Source: Chromobacterium aquaticum (GTDB lineage: Bacteria; Pseudomonadota; Gammaproteobacteria; Burkholderiales; Chromobacteriaceae). From it: a stretch of DNA of 64,000 nt. Made by a program: the position numbers and the translations under genes. Below are positions 47,838 to 54,985 of this stretch, in pieces. Each line of letters begins with the position of its first letter. Position 1 is the first letter of the stretch. The notes under the pieces were generated by a model. The model saw only the letters and a list, made by a program, of their open reading frames with translations. It did no database searches and was not told where the DNA came from. The stretch is taken from NCBI RefSeq assembly GCF_021129195.1, contig NZ_JAJOHW010000021.1, positions 39,187 to 103,186 of the forward strand. The letters are read 5' to 3'.

Positions 47838-48254
47838 ATGACGCTAGAGCAATGGTTGCAAGAATATGACCTCAGCCACCGCCATCCCGTCAATATCCGC
47901 ATCCACAAAATCTGCGTGCCCGCCATCGTGTTCGCGCTCCTGGGCCTGCTCTACAGCGTGCCGGCGCCACTGAACCCGGCCTGGCTGGCAGTGGCCGCCG
48001 GCCTGCTGTTTTATTGGCGGCTGGGCCGCGCCGCGCTTGTGGCGATGGCGGCGCTGTGCCTGCCCATGCTGCTGGCGCTGGACATCATCGCGCGCGCCGG
48101 CCTGCCGCTGCTCTGGCCGGCCTTGCTGCTGTTCGCCGTCGCCTGGGTGGGCCAGTTCATCGGCCACGCGATCGAAGGCAAGAAGCCCTCCTTCCTGCGC
48201 GATCTGCAATTCCTGCTGATCGGCCCGCTGTGGACGCTGCGCCGCTGGCTGTAG
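47838..48254 (+). CDS. Mpo1-like (DUF962) membrane protein
   Basis: A 138-residue protein with four hydrophobic segments. The conserved histidines are in HRHPVNIRIHKICVP (about 14-28) and GQFIGHAIEGKKPSFLRD (about 106-123), the pattern of the Mpo1/YGL010w family. The yeast member is an Fe(II) dioxygenase that oxidises 2-hydroxy fatty acids; the bacterial role is not established. A TGATC spacer precedes the ATG without a strong Shine-Dalgarno. It ends 36 nt before the mutarotase gene. Confidence 0.85.
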   Translation: MTLEQWLQEYDLSHRHPVNIRIHKICVPAIVFALLGLLYSVPAPLNPAWLAVAAGLLFYWRLGRAALVAMAALCLPMLLALDIIARAGLPLLWPALLLFAVAWVGQFIGHAIEGKKPSFLRDLQFLLIGPLWTLRRWL

Positions 48255-48290
48255 CGCGCTATCATCGTTTCTTTTGCCCGGAAGCTCCGT

Positions 48291-49160
48291 ATGTCCGTTG
48301 CCCTGCCTCCCGCCGCCGCGCTGTCCAGCCGCGCGCCCGGCGTCGATATCCTCGTGATCGCCGCCCCGGACTTCCACGCCGAAATCTCGCTGCAGGGCGG
48401 ACAATTGCTCGGCTTCCGCGCCGCCGGCCAGCAGCCGCTGCTCTATCTGTCGCCGCAGGCCGCGTTCCAGCCGGGCAAGGCGATCCGCGGCGGCGTGCCG
48501 CTATGCTGGCCCTGGTTCGGCCCGCACCCCGACGACGCGAGCCTGCCGGCTCACGGCGTGGCGCGCACCCATGTCTGGCGTCTGGACGAGGTCCGCGAGG
48601 ACGCTGGCGCGTTCCACGTGAAACTGTCCGGCCCTGAGCGCGATGGTCTGAGCGCCGAGATCGAATACCATCTGGGCGCAACCCTGCAGGTCGCGTTGAC
48701 CACCCGCAACCACGGCGACCGCCCGCAACGCCTCAGCGCCGCGCTGCACAGTTATCTGGCGGTGGGCGACGCGACGCAAGCCTCGCTGTCCGGTCTGGCC
48801 GGCGCGCGCTGCCACGACAAGGTGGCCGACCGCGAGGGCCGCTGGCCGGACACCGATTTCCATTTCCACGGCGAAGTGGACTGCATCGTGTACAGCGAAC
48901 AGCCGGCCGTCCTGCGCGACCCGATCTGGAACCGTTGCATCCGCGTCACAGCCGACGGCGCCGGCAGCGTGGTGGTGTGGAACCCAGCGGCGGAAAAAGC
49001 CGCGCGGCTGAGCGACTTGCCGGACGCCGGCTGGCGCGACTTCGTCTGCGTGGAGACCGCCAACGCCGGCGACGATGCCCGATTGCTCGCGCCCGGTTCC
49101 AGCCACCGGCTGGCCTGCCGGCTGACACTGGAGCCCTTAGCCGCCGAGTGCGGGGTATAA
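48291..49160 (+). CDS. D-hexose-6-phosphate mutarotase (YeaD-like aldose epimerase)
   Basis: A 289-residue galactose-mutarotase-fold enzyme. IRGGVPLCWPWFGPHPDD (about 64-81) and LPAHGVARTHVW (about 84-95) are the YeaD signatures; the catalytic His and Glu are expected in HSYLAVGD and FVCVETANAGDD. It interconverts alpha and beta anomers of hexose 6-phosphates. A hairpin with a T-run follows. A degenerate parS-like sequence lies inside at 48610-48625. Confidence 0.92.
   Translation: MSVALPPAAALSSRAPGVDILVIAAPDFHAEISLQGGQLLGFRAAGQQPLLYLSPQAAFQPGKAIRGGVPLCWPWFGPHPDDASLPAHGVARTHVWRLDEVREDAGAFHVKLSGPERDGLSAEIEYHLGATLQVALTTRNHGDRPQRLSAALHSYLAVGDATQASLSGLAGARCHDKVADREGRWPDTDFHFHGEVDCIVYSEQPAVLRDPIWNRCIRVTADGAGSVVVWNPAAEKAARLSDLPDAGWRDFVCVETANAGDDARLLAPGSSHRLACRLTLEPLAAECGV
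48610..48625. promoter_or_regulatory. parS-like sequence (13/16)
   Basis: CGTTCCACGTGAAACT keeps CACGTG and the right arm GTGAAAC but has three mismatches to parS. Weak candidate, inside the mutarotase gene. Confidence 0.3.
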
Positions 49161-49174
49161 TGGCAGACTATAGC

Positions 49175-49208
49175 CGCCACGACGCCTAGTCCGGCCGGTG
49201 GCGTTTTT
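49175..49208 (+). terminator. Probable terminator of the mutarotase gene
   Basis: CGCCAC (49175-49180) pairs with GTGGCG (49198-49203), followed by TTTTT (49204-49208). The loop is 17 nt. Confidence 0.6.
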
Positions 49209-49228
49209 CAGTTCCGGAACCCCTAGCG

Positions 49229-49786
49229 ATGGCCAGACCAGACAAGATTTCCCGTTTCCTGCCGATCTCCTTTGCCAACGGCAACAGCGTGCGCCGCTTC
49301 GGCAAGCATTGCCCAAGCTGCCGCGCGATGGTGGGCTCGGAACATATGGAAGGCATCGCCAGCAAGCAGCAAGACAAGATTTTCCTGGCGGCCCAGGCGC
49401 GCTGCCCATCCTGCGGCGCCGGATTTCCGGTGCGCTGCGTGATCACCGACGACAAGCGCGTGCACCGCGTGCTGCTGCCGCACTGGGCTTTCCGCATGTG
49501 GCTGCACATGGCCACCCGCAACGACCCACAGCCGCCCGGCGAGGACAATTGGACGCTGGAGACGCCGCAGACTCAAGCCCCCCAGGGCACGGTGCTGCCG
49601 GACAACGCCTTCGTCACCCGCTCCGAGGAAGTGCTGGGTCGTTTCCAGGGCGAGCCCATCAACGCCTGGATCGAATACCAAGGCCAGCGCTTCGTGTTCG
49701 AGCGCGCCGCGCCGCCTAGCGGCGACACCCGGCTGGACGCCAGCGAGCTGCTGTTTGAAGGCCGACTGATCTACCGTCAGGCCTGA
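49229..49786 (+). CDS. Hypothetical protein with two CxxC knuckles
   Basis: A 185-residue soluble protein of no family I recognise. CPSCRAM (about 28-34) and CPSCGAGF (about 59-66) form a zinc-ribbon-like pair. The rest has the aromatic stretch HWAFRMWLHMATRN and a C-terminal domain with NAWIEYQGQRFVFER. It is well expressed in codon terms, flanked by terminators on both sides, and so is a single-gene unit. A role in nucleic-acid or metal handling is possible but not shown. Confidence 0.7.
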   Translation: MARPDKISRFLPISFANGNSVRRFGKHCPSCRAMVGSEHMEGIASKQQDKIFLAAQARCPSCGAGFPVRCVITDDKRVHRVLLPHWAFRMWLHMATRNDPQPPGEDNWTLETPQTQAPQGTVLPDNAFVTRSEEVLGRFQGEPINAWIEYQGQRFVFERAAPPSGDTRLDASELLFEGRLIYRQA

Positions 49787-49810
49787 AGGCTTCTGAGTCA
49801 GGACAAAGAA

Positions 49811-49840
49811 AACGGCAGCCCTTGGGCTGCCGTTGTCATG
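49811..49840. terminator. Bidirectional terminator
   Basis: AACGGCAGCCC (49811-49821) pairs with GGGCTGCCGTT (49824-49834). It lies 24 nt past the zinc-knuckle gene; on the minus strand it is followed by TTTTCTTTG, so it could also stop transcripts coming through MITE copy H from the peptidase gene. Confidence 0.75.
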
Positions 49841-49850
49841 CGCGGCCTCG

Positions 49851-49991
49851 GCACATGTTTACAATCTCGCGCGCAAGGGCGAGACCAGGCGAAAATGAGC
49901 GAAAAAGCGGAATGTACTCGTGGTACATGAGCACTGAGCTGCTACTCACCGTGTAACGCTTCACGACGCGCAGCAGATTATGAACAGGTTC
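49851..49991. mobile_element. MITE copy H (141 bp)
   Basis: Forward orientation. Ends GCACATGTTTACAATCT and AGATTATGAACAGGTTC. Right flank TCA (49992-49994) is the complement of the peptidase TGA stop; left flank TCG differs by one base from the expected duplication. Confidence 0.88.
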
Positions 49992-51866
49992 TCAGAGCGC
50001 CGCGGCCGGGTAGCGCTCCCTCACCCAGGCTTCGAAGCGGCGGCACATCTCCGCCTCCCCCGCCTGGTTGTCGGCGATCAGCTCGGCGCCGTGCACCAGC
50101 CGTATCGTCGCGTCCAGTCGCTGCGGATAATCCTGCGCGTATACGCGCTCCGCCGCCGCCGCGATCTGCCGCTCCGCCTCCCCCCAGGCCTCGTCCACGC
50201 TGCGCTGGCAGGCCTCGGCCAGATAGCGGGCGTTAAAGTGCTCGCCGGTCAGGCTCAGCAAGGTGGCGTCGTGGCTCAAGCTATTGCCCGGCGCCCAATA
50301 ATGTTCGGCCAGCAGCGGCCCGATCGCCGGGTTGTCGGTCAGATAACCATGCTCGCGCAGGAAGTGGGCGCGGGTCTGGTATACCGCCATATGCGCCAGC
50401 AGATAGCCGTGGTAGGACGCCGCCGACTCCTGGTTCAGCAGATGCGGAATCGCCAGCAGCGGCCGCGGGCCGCATTCGACGCCGAGAATCTCGCGCTCGC
50501 AACGACGCGCCAGCGCCAGCACCGTCTCCGGGCTCAACTCCGCCTCCGGCAGCCGATACAGCTCGCGCTCGAAATAGGCGACCACGGCGATGGAGCGTTC
50601 GGCGAAGGCGAAGAAAGGCTGGGTCGCCTCGATGCGCGCGCGGATCAAGGCGTCCGGCATCGGCTCGCCCGCGGCGTTGCGCGCGTAGCGCTTCAGCCAG
50701 TCGGCGTCGTTGAGCAGGCTGTCGCAGAACATGCTCTGGGTTTCGGCGTAAGCCATCGAGGTGGGCGCGAACTCCTGCGAGAAGCACGGCGCGTTCTGGG
50801 TGACATTGGCGAAGTGGGCGGCGTGGCCGCCTTCGTGGAACAGGGTGTTGATCGCGCGCGCGCCGCTGCCCACCTGATCCGGCGTGGCGTCGGCGGTGAA
50901 ATTGATCTGCCCCGACACCCAGCGGCCGCCGTCGTAATAACTGGGTATCGGACCGTGGCAAAAGCCGTTCTGGTACTTGCCCTTGCGTTCGACCAGGTCC
51001 AGCTGCATCGTGGCTTGCCGGTATTGCACGCCCAGCCGGCGGAAGCTCAGCACCCAGCGCTCCACCGCCTTGGAGAACGGCAGATAGGGATCCATCTGCC
51101 GGGTCACGTCGCCGCTCATGTGGAAACGCAGATTGTAGGGCTGCAGCGCGTCCTCGCCCTTGTCCTCCGCCAGCCGCCGCAGCGCTTGCCGATTGGCGTC
51201 GCGGGTGCGCGCCTCGAAATCGTCGAGCACGGCGAACAGCGCCTGCGGCGTCATCTGCTCGTTCTTGCGCACCTTGTATTCGAAGTAATCGGCGCTGCCC
51301 AGGCTGCGCGCCAGCGCGTTGCGCTGTTTGACGATGTCGAGGAAACCATTGGCCAGCACCCAGCGCTCGAGATCAAGCAAGGCGTCATGCGAGCTCTTGC
51401 GCGCGGCGAGGTCCGGGTTGGTGGCCATATTGATCGCCAACATGGTCAACGTCGCCTCTTCGCGCTCGCCGCGTTCATTGATGTGGCTGAGCGCCAGGTC
51501 GCGGCGCTTGGCGAACAGCTCGGCCTCCATCTCGATCAGCCTGCGCATCTGCTGCTGCGCCGCCGCGCTGTCGACGATATTGCTTTCAAACAGCGCCAGC
51601 CAGCCTTGATAGCCGTGCAGCAAAGCGTCGCGCTCGGCGCCGGACGGCTGCTCCCGCAGCCGTTCCAGCGCGGCGCGCACCGCGACCAGCCGCTCCGGAC
51701 TGGAAATAAAGGCCTTGTACGCGGCTTCGGCGCGGGCGAAGCCGTCATGATCACCGGACACCGCCATATAGGTATCCCAGAACAGGTCTTCCTTGGTCTT
51801 GTGCACCGCCAGGTAATCGCGGTTGAGTTGGTCGAACTCCGCGCGCAGTTCGGCAATCGCAGTCAT
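49992..51866 (-). CDS. M3-family zinc metallopeptidase
   Basis: A 624-residue peptidase related to oligopeptidases. The zinc motif is LFHEGGHAAHFA (HExxH, about 353-364), with a downstream glutamate segment in APTSMAYAETQSM. The N-terminal part is helical. It lacks a signal peptide, so it is cytoplasmic and probably degrades oligopeptides. AAAGGAGAATCAGCAAG precedes the ATG at 51866, and the longer frame to 52136 overlaps another gene. The stop coincides with the TSD of MITE copy H. Confidence 0.88.
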   Translation of the reverse strand: MTAIAELRAEFDQLNRDYLAVHKTKEDLFWDTYMAVSGDHDGFARAEAAYKAFISSPERLVAVRAALERLREQPSGAERDALLHGYQGWLALFESNIVDSAAAQQQMRRLIEMEAELFAKRRDLALSHINERGEREEATLTMLAINMATNPDLAARKSSHDALLDLERWVLANGFLDIVKQRNALARSLGSADYFEYKVRKNEQMTPQALFAVLDDFEARTRDANRQALRRLAEDKGEDALQPYNLRFHMSGDVTRQMDPYLPFSKAVERWVLSFRRLGVQYRQATMQLDLVERKGKYQNGFCHGPIPSYYDGGRWVSGQINFTADATPDQVGSGARAINTLFHEGGHAAHFANVTQNAPCFSQEFAPTSMAYAETQSMFCDSLLNDADWLKRYARNAAGEPMPDALIRARIEATQPFFAFAERSIAVVAYFERELYRLPEAELSPETVLALARRCEREILGVECGPRPLLAIPHLLNQESAASYHGYLLAHMAVYQTRAHFLREHGYLTDNPAIGPLLAEHYWAPGNSLSHDATLLSLTGEHFNARYLAEACQRSVDEAWGEAERQIAAAAERVYAQDYPQRLDATIRLVHGAELIADNQAGEAEMCRRFEAWVRERYPAAAL

Positions 51867-51973
51867 CTTGCTGATTCTCCTTTGCGCTGGCCGTGGGCCG
51901 CTTGTGACGGCCCAGGACAGTCTGTTATGAAATTTGCATTGAGTGTGCGCGCCGGGATCGCACCGGTCAAGAT

Positions 51974-52531
51974 TCAACCGCCGCGCGCCAGCTGCAAGAC
52001 TTCGCGCCGCGGACCGGAAAACGGCGGCGGCACCACGGACAAGAGCAGGCTCAGCCGCGGCCGCTCGCCCAGCGGCTGCACCACGAAGCCCAGCCGCCGC
52101 GCCAACTGCAGCATGGCGATATTGCCTGGCGCGCAATCGGCCCAGATCCGGTGCCAGCCCAGCTGGCGATAGCCGAAATCCAGCATCACCCGCGCCGCTT
52201 CCAGCGCATAGCCCTGGCCCCAGGCCGGCTCCGCCAGCTCGATGCCGAAACTGGCCTCGCCGCCGCGTCCCAGGCCGCGCAGGCCGACCGAACCGAGCAG
52301 CGCCTTGTCTTCGACGCGCACGATGGCCAGCTGCCAGCCGCGCCGGGGGGAATCGCGCTGCTGCGCCAGAAAGCTCAACAACAACTGGCCGCTGCGCGCC
52401 GGCGTGATTTCTTCCGGTGGGTAATGGCGGGCGAATTCCCGGCCGCTGCGCACCAGCGCGTAAGCGCCGTGGTCCTCCGGCCGGAAATCGCGCAGCAACA
52501 GGCGACGGCTATAGAGCAAGGGACTCAGCAT
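51974..52531 (-). CDS. RimJ/RimL-type GNAT acetyltransferase
   Basis: A 185-residue acetyltransferase. SRRLLLRDFRPEDHGAYALV (about 8-27) is the usual RimJ/RimL beginning. GIELAEPAWGQGYALEAARV (about 96-115) is the acetyl-CoA site and ADCAPGNIAMLQLARRLGF is motif B. It may acetylate a ribosomal protein or small molecule. Its start overlaps the end of a small upstream ORF by 7 nt. Confidence 0.88.
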   Translation of the reverse strand: MLSPLLYSRRLLLRDFRPEDHGAYALVRSGREFARHYPPEEITPARSGQLLLSFLAQQRDSPRRGWQLAIVRVEDKALLGSVGLRGLGRGGEASFGIELAEPAWGQGYALEAARVMLDFGYRQLGWHRIWADCAPGNIAMLQLARRLGFVVQPLGERPRLSLLLSVVPPPFSGPRREVLQLARGG

Positions 52532-52710
52532 AAGCCGCCCTTCTCCAGCCGCAGACGATGAATGTCGCGTTCCAGCTCGACGCGTCGATGTTCAACTGCT
52601 TGGATGGAAGTGTGTTCGCGCAGCCAGGCGCGCTCGGTCGACGCCATGCGGTCGTCGCCAAGAATGTCGCGCAGCAAATGCCGCGACAGGGGAAAAAAGA
52701 ACAATGCCAT
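52525..52710 (-). CDS. Small hypothetical protein overlapping the acetyltransferase gene
   Basis: A 61-residue ORF (MALFFFPLSRHLLRDILGDD...) with a hydrophobic start and a charged helical C-terminus (AVEHRRVELERDIHRLRLEK). It overlaps the next gene by 7 nt, as in translational coupling. A CAGGTACCGCC stretch precedes the ATG. No family recognised. Plausible but unproven. Confidence 0.45.
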   Translation of the reverse strand: MALFFFPLSRHLLRDILGDDRMASTERAWLREHTSIQAVEHRRVELERDIHRLRLEKGGLC

Positions 52711-52915
52711 GATGGCGGTACCTGTAAAGAACGATAAAGATCATGGACGTCCGGCCCGCGGGGAGCGGGCGGAGGTCCGGCATGCGCCGCCGGGCTGGTG
52801 GAGCCTGGCGACGCAGCGCAGTCTGCTACCGGGATGGCATGGCGTCAAGCATAATCTGAGCGAAACATCCGCATGACATGAAAAGGAAAAACCGGAGCGC
52901 CGGCCGCGTCGACAC

Positions 52916-53191
52916 TCAGCGCCACCAGCCCAGGTAGCGAGCCAGGCTGGTGGAAATCGCGGCATCGGTCAGGCCCAGTTGCAGGCCGACCAGCGCGGCG
53001 TAAAGCTGCATGCCGTGCTCGTCCGGCATATAGGGCAGCGCCCAGTCGCTGAGCATCGGATACAGCAGCCAGGCCAGCAGCAAGCCGCCGCCCAAGGCCG
53101 CGCCCACCCAGGCGCGGGAACGCGCGCGCAGCGCCAGCCGGATCAGGATGTCGGAACCAAAGAAAACCACACTCACCAGATAGAGCGCCAT
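52916..53191 (-). CDS. Small hypothetical membrane protein
   Basis: A 91-residue protein with about three hydrophobic segments (1-18, 28-48 and 62-76). A strong ribosome site AAGGAGGCGCGTC precedes the ATG at 53191; the longer frame is therefore rejected. No motif known to me. It lies alone between a small coupled pair and rarD, on the same strand. Confidence 0.65.
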   Translation of the reverse strand: MALYLVSVVFFGSDILIRLALRARSRAWVGAALGGGLLLAWLLYPMLSDWALPYMPDEHGMQLYAALVGLQLGLTDAAISTSLARYLGWWR

Positions 53192-53438
53192 GACGCGCCT
53201 CCTTGCAAAGTAACGGCCACATTCCGCCGCAAACAACGCGGGGACGGCCTGGGACGGATGCTTGTTTTTGGGGCAAACAGGGCGGCAATGGCATCGCAAC
53301 GATGCATGGGTGGCGCGGTGCGGCCGCGCTCGAAACGCTTGAACGACAGGCGCGGGCCGGCTTCGGCTCGGCAATGGGCTGGCGCCGGAAACACTCGGCG
53401 CTCAGCCCATTGAGTGGTTTATAGCAAACTCTCCTAAT

Positions 53439-53473
53439 GAAAACAGCCCGCATTTCTTGCGAAACGCGGGCTG
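53439..53473 (-). terminator. Intrinsic terminator of rarD
   Basis: CAGCCCGC (53473-53466, minus strand) pairs with GCGGGCTG (53451-53444) around an A/T-rich loop, followed by TTTTCATT. It lies 19 nt after the rarD stop. Confidence 0.85.
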
Positions 53474-53491
53474 CTCAGACGGCGGGAAAAC

Positions 53492-54403
53492 TCAGGCCGC
53501 GGCGGCACGTCGCCCTTGCCACAACTGCAACAAGCCCGCGGCGGAATACAGCAGCAGCGCCGCCCAGATCAGGCCGAAACCCAGCGCGCGGCCGCTGTCG
53601 AACGCTTCGCCGAACAACAACACGCCCAGCGCCAGCTGGATGCTGGGCCCGATGTACTGGATCACGCCCACCGTCGCCAGCTTGAGCCGGCGCGCGCCGG
53701 CGGCGAACAGCAGCAGCGGCACCGCGGTCACCACCCCGGCCCCCATCAGCAGGCCGGTCTGCGCGGCCGAACCATGGCCGAAGGCGCCCTGCCCCTGCCA
53801 CTCGAACCACAACAGCGCCAGCACCGCCAGCGGCGTCATCAGGAAGGTTTCCAGCGCCAGCCCTTCCAGCGAGGCCAGCGGCGCCTTCTTGCGCAGCAGG
53901 CCGTACAGGCCGAAGGTAGCCGCCAGCGACAATGCGATCCACGGCAGCGCGCCGGCGCTATAGGTGATCCAGGCCACGCCGGCCGCCGCCAGCAGCAAGG
54001 CGGTGTTCTGCAGGCCGCTCAGACGCTCGGACAAAAAGATCCGGCCCAACAGCACATTGAACAGCGGATTGATGAAATAACCCAGGCTGCCCTCCACCAC
54101 GTGGCCGGCGTTCACCGCCCAGATATAGATCAACCAGTTCAGCGACAGCAGCAAGGAGGACAGGCCGAAAATGGCCAGCTTGCGCGGCTCGCGCACCGCC
54201 GCCGGCAGCCAGCCCCAGTGATTGCGCACGGTCAGGATGATGGCGACGAACACCGCCGACCAGGCAATGCGATGGCACAGAATTTGCAAAGCCGGCACGT
54301 CGTGCAGCGGTTTCCAGTACAAGGGAAACAAGCCCCAGCAGATAAAGGCGGCAACGGTGAAAGCGACGCCGCGGCTGCTTTCGGAAGAAGAAACAGAACT
54401 CAT
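53492..54403 (-). CDS. rarD: EamA-family transporter RarD
   Basis: A 303-residue inner-membrane protein with ten predicted membrane segments. AAFICWGLFPLYWKPLHDV (about 18-36), NWLIYIWAVNAGHVVEGSLG (about 88-107) and GVIQYIGPSIQLALGVLLFG match RarD. The family belongs to drug/metabolite transporters; the substrate is not established. It is divergent from the oxidoreductase region. Confidence 0.94.
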   Translation of the reverse strand: MSSVSSSESSRGVAFTVAAFICWGLFPLYWKPLHDVPALQILCHRIAWSAVFVAIILTVRNHWGWLPAAVREPRKLAIFGLSSLLLSLNWLIYIWAVNAGHVVEGSLGYFINPLFNVLLGRIFLSERLSGLQNTALLLAAAGVAWITYSAGALPWIALSLAATFGLYGLLRKKAPLASLEGLALETFLMTPLAVLALLWFEWQGQGAFGHGSAAQTGLLMGAGVVTAVPLLLFAAGARRLKLATVGVIQYIGPSIQLALGVLLFGEAFDSGRALGFGLIWAALLLYSAAGLLQLWQGRRAAAA

Positions 54404-54578
54404 GGGATATCACACAGCAAGGGAGGGGCTCAGGATGACAGCTTAACCAAATTGCCGCGGCGGAAAAACCGTCAAGTAATCAACAGATTGTTCAGTAATT
54501 AAAACAATGACTTTCCATGATCGCTCTATGCTGCGTTGGCACAATCGCCGCAGTCGCCGTCCACATCAGTCAATCTCT

Positions 54579-54607
54579 TTGACGTTGACGTAAACGTAAC
54601 TTATAGT
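54579..54607 (+). promoter_or_regulatory. Strong sigma-70-type promoter with LiuR-like operator
   Basis: TTGACG (54579-54584), a 17-nt spacer and TATAGT (54602-54607) make a near-consensus promoter. The spacer holds TTGACGTAAACGTAAC (54585-54600), matching 14 of 16 positions of the palindrome TTTACGTAAACGTAAA that I associate with MerR-type LiuR regulators of branched-chain amino-acid catabolism (from memory). That fits a 2-oxoacid oxidoreductase downstream. Confidence 0.6.
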
Positions 54608-54793
54608 CCGATCAAATAGAGAAAAGACTCTAGAAACCAGCCCCGGACCAGGGACCGCGCCGGCATGCCGACGATCAAAAAAACACCGGCTGGAGATGGA
54701 GCTCAACCGCTGACAGCAAAGGAGAAGCCGTCGGCGCCACATAGACCGCAAACATGCGGCGGGCGCTGACACGCCGGGCCGCCGCCCCGGATG

Positions 54794-54821
54794 GAGCCTG
54801 TTTACGATCGTAAATAGGTTC
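54794..54821. mobile_element. MITE copy I (28 bp, fused ends only)
   Basis: GAGCCTGTTTACGAT joined directly to CGTAAATAGGTTC, i.e. the two inverted ends with nothing between. Flanks ATG and TTG do not match. Probably the product of a deletion of the interior. Confidence 0.7.
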
Positions 54822-54985
54822 TTGAAAGGCGGTGGCACCGGGCCAGCGGGTCTAAAACTTAAGGAGAAGGCCGGCCACACGCGTCCACAAGGCGCAGGCC
54901 GGCCCCATCGCCACAAGCGATGGGTCGTCCGCCGCGCGGCGCTTGCGCCCGCCGGACGCGCCCGAGAATGACAGGAGGAGAAACC

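Larger units (their letters stand above)
54404..54985. other. Long leader and divergent promoter region upstream of the oxidoreductase gene
   Basis: 582 bp with no supported gene. It holds the promoter at 54579-54607, a fused-end MITE (54794-54821), and three consecutive stems close to the ribosome site: GGCCGGCC (54869-54876 with 54897-54904), CCCATCGC/GCGATGGG (54904-54911 with 54917-54924) and CGTCCG/CGGACG (54926-54931 with 54953-54958). The leader from the promoter to the start is about 370 nt. Confidence 0.6.

Noticed and set aside
54620..54780. Possible riboswitch in the oxidoreductase leader
   Set aside because: Some purine-rich patches (AAAGGAGAAG) recall riboswitch cores, but I cannot assemble a known aptamer; only simple stems near the ribosome site are supported.
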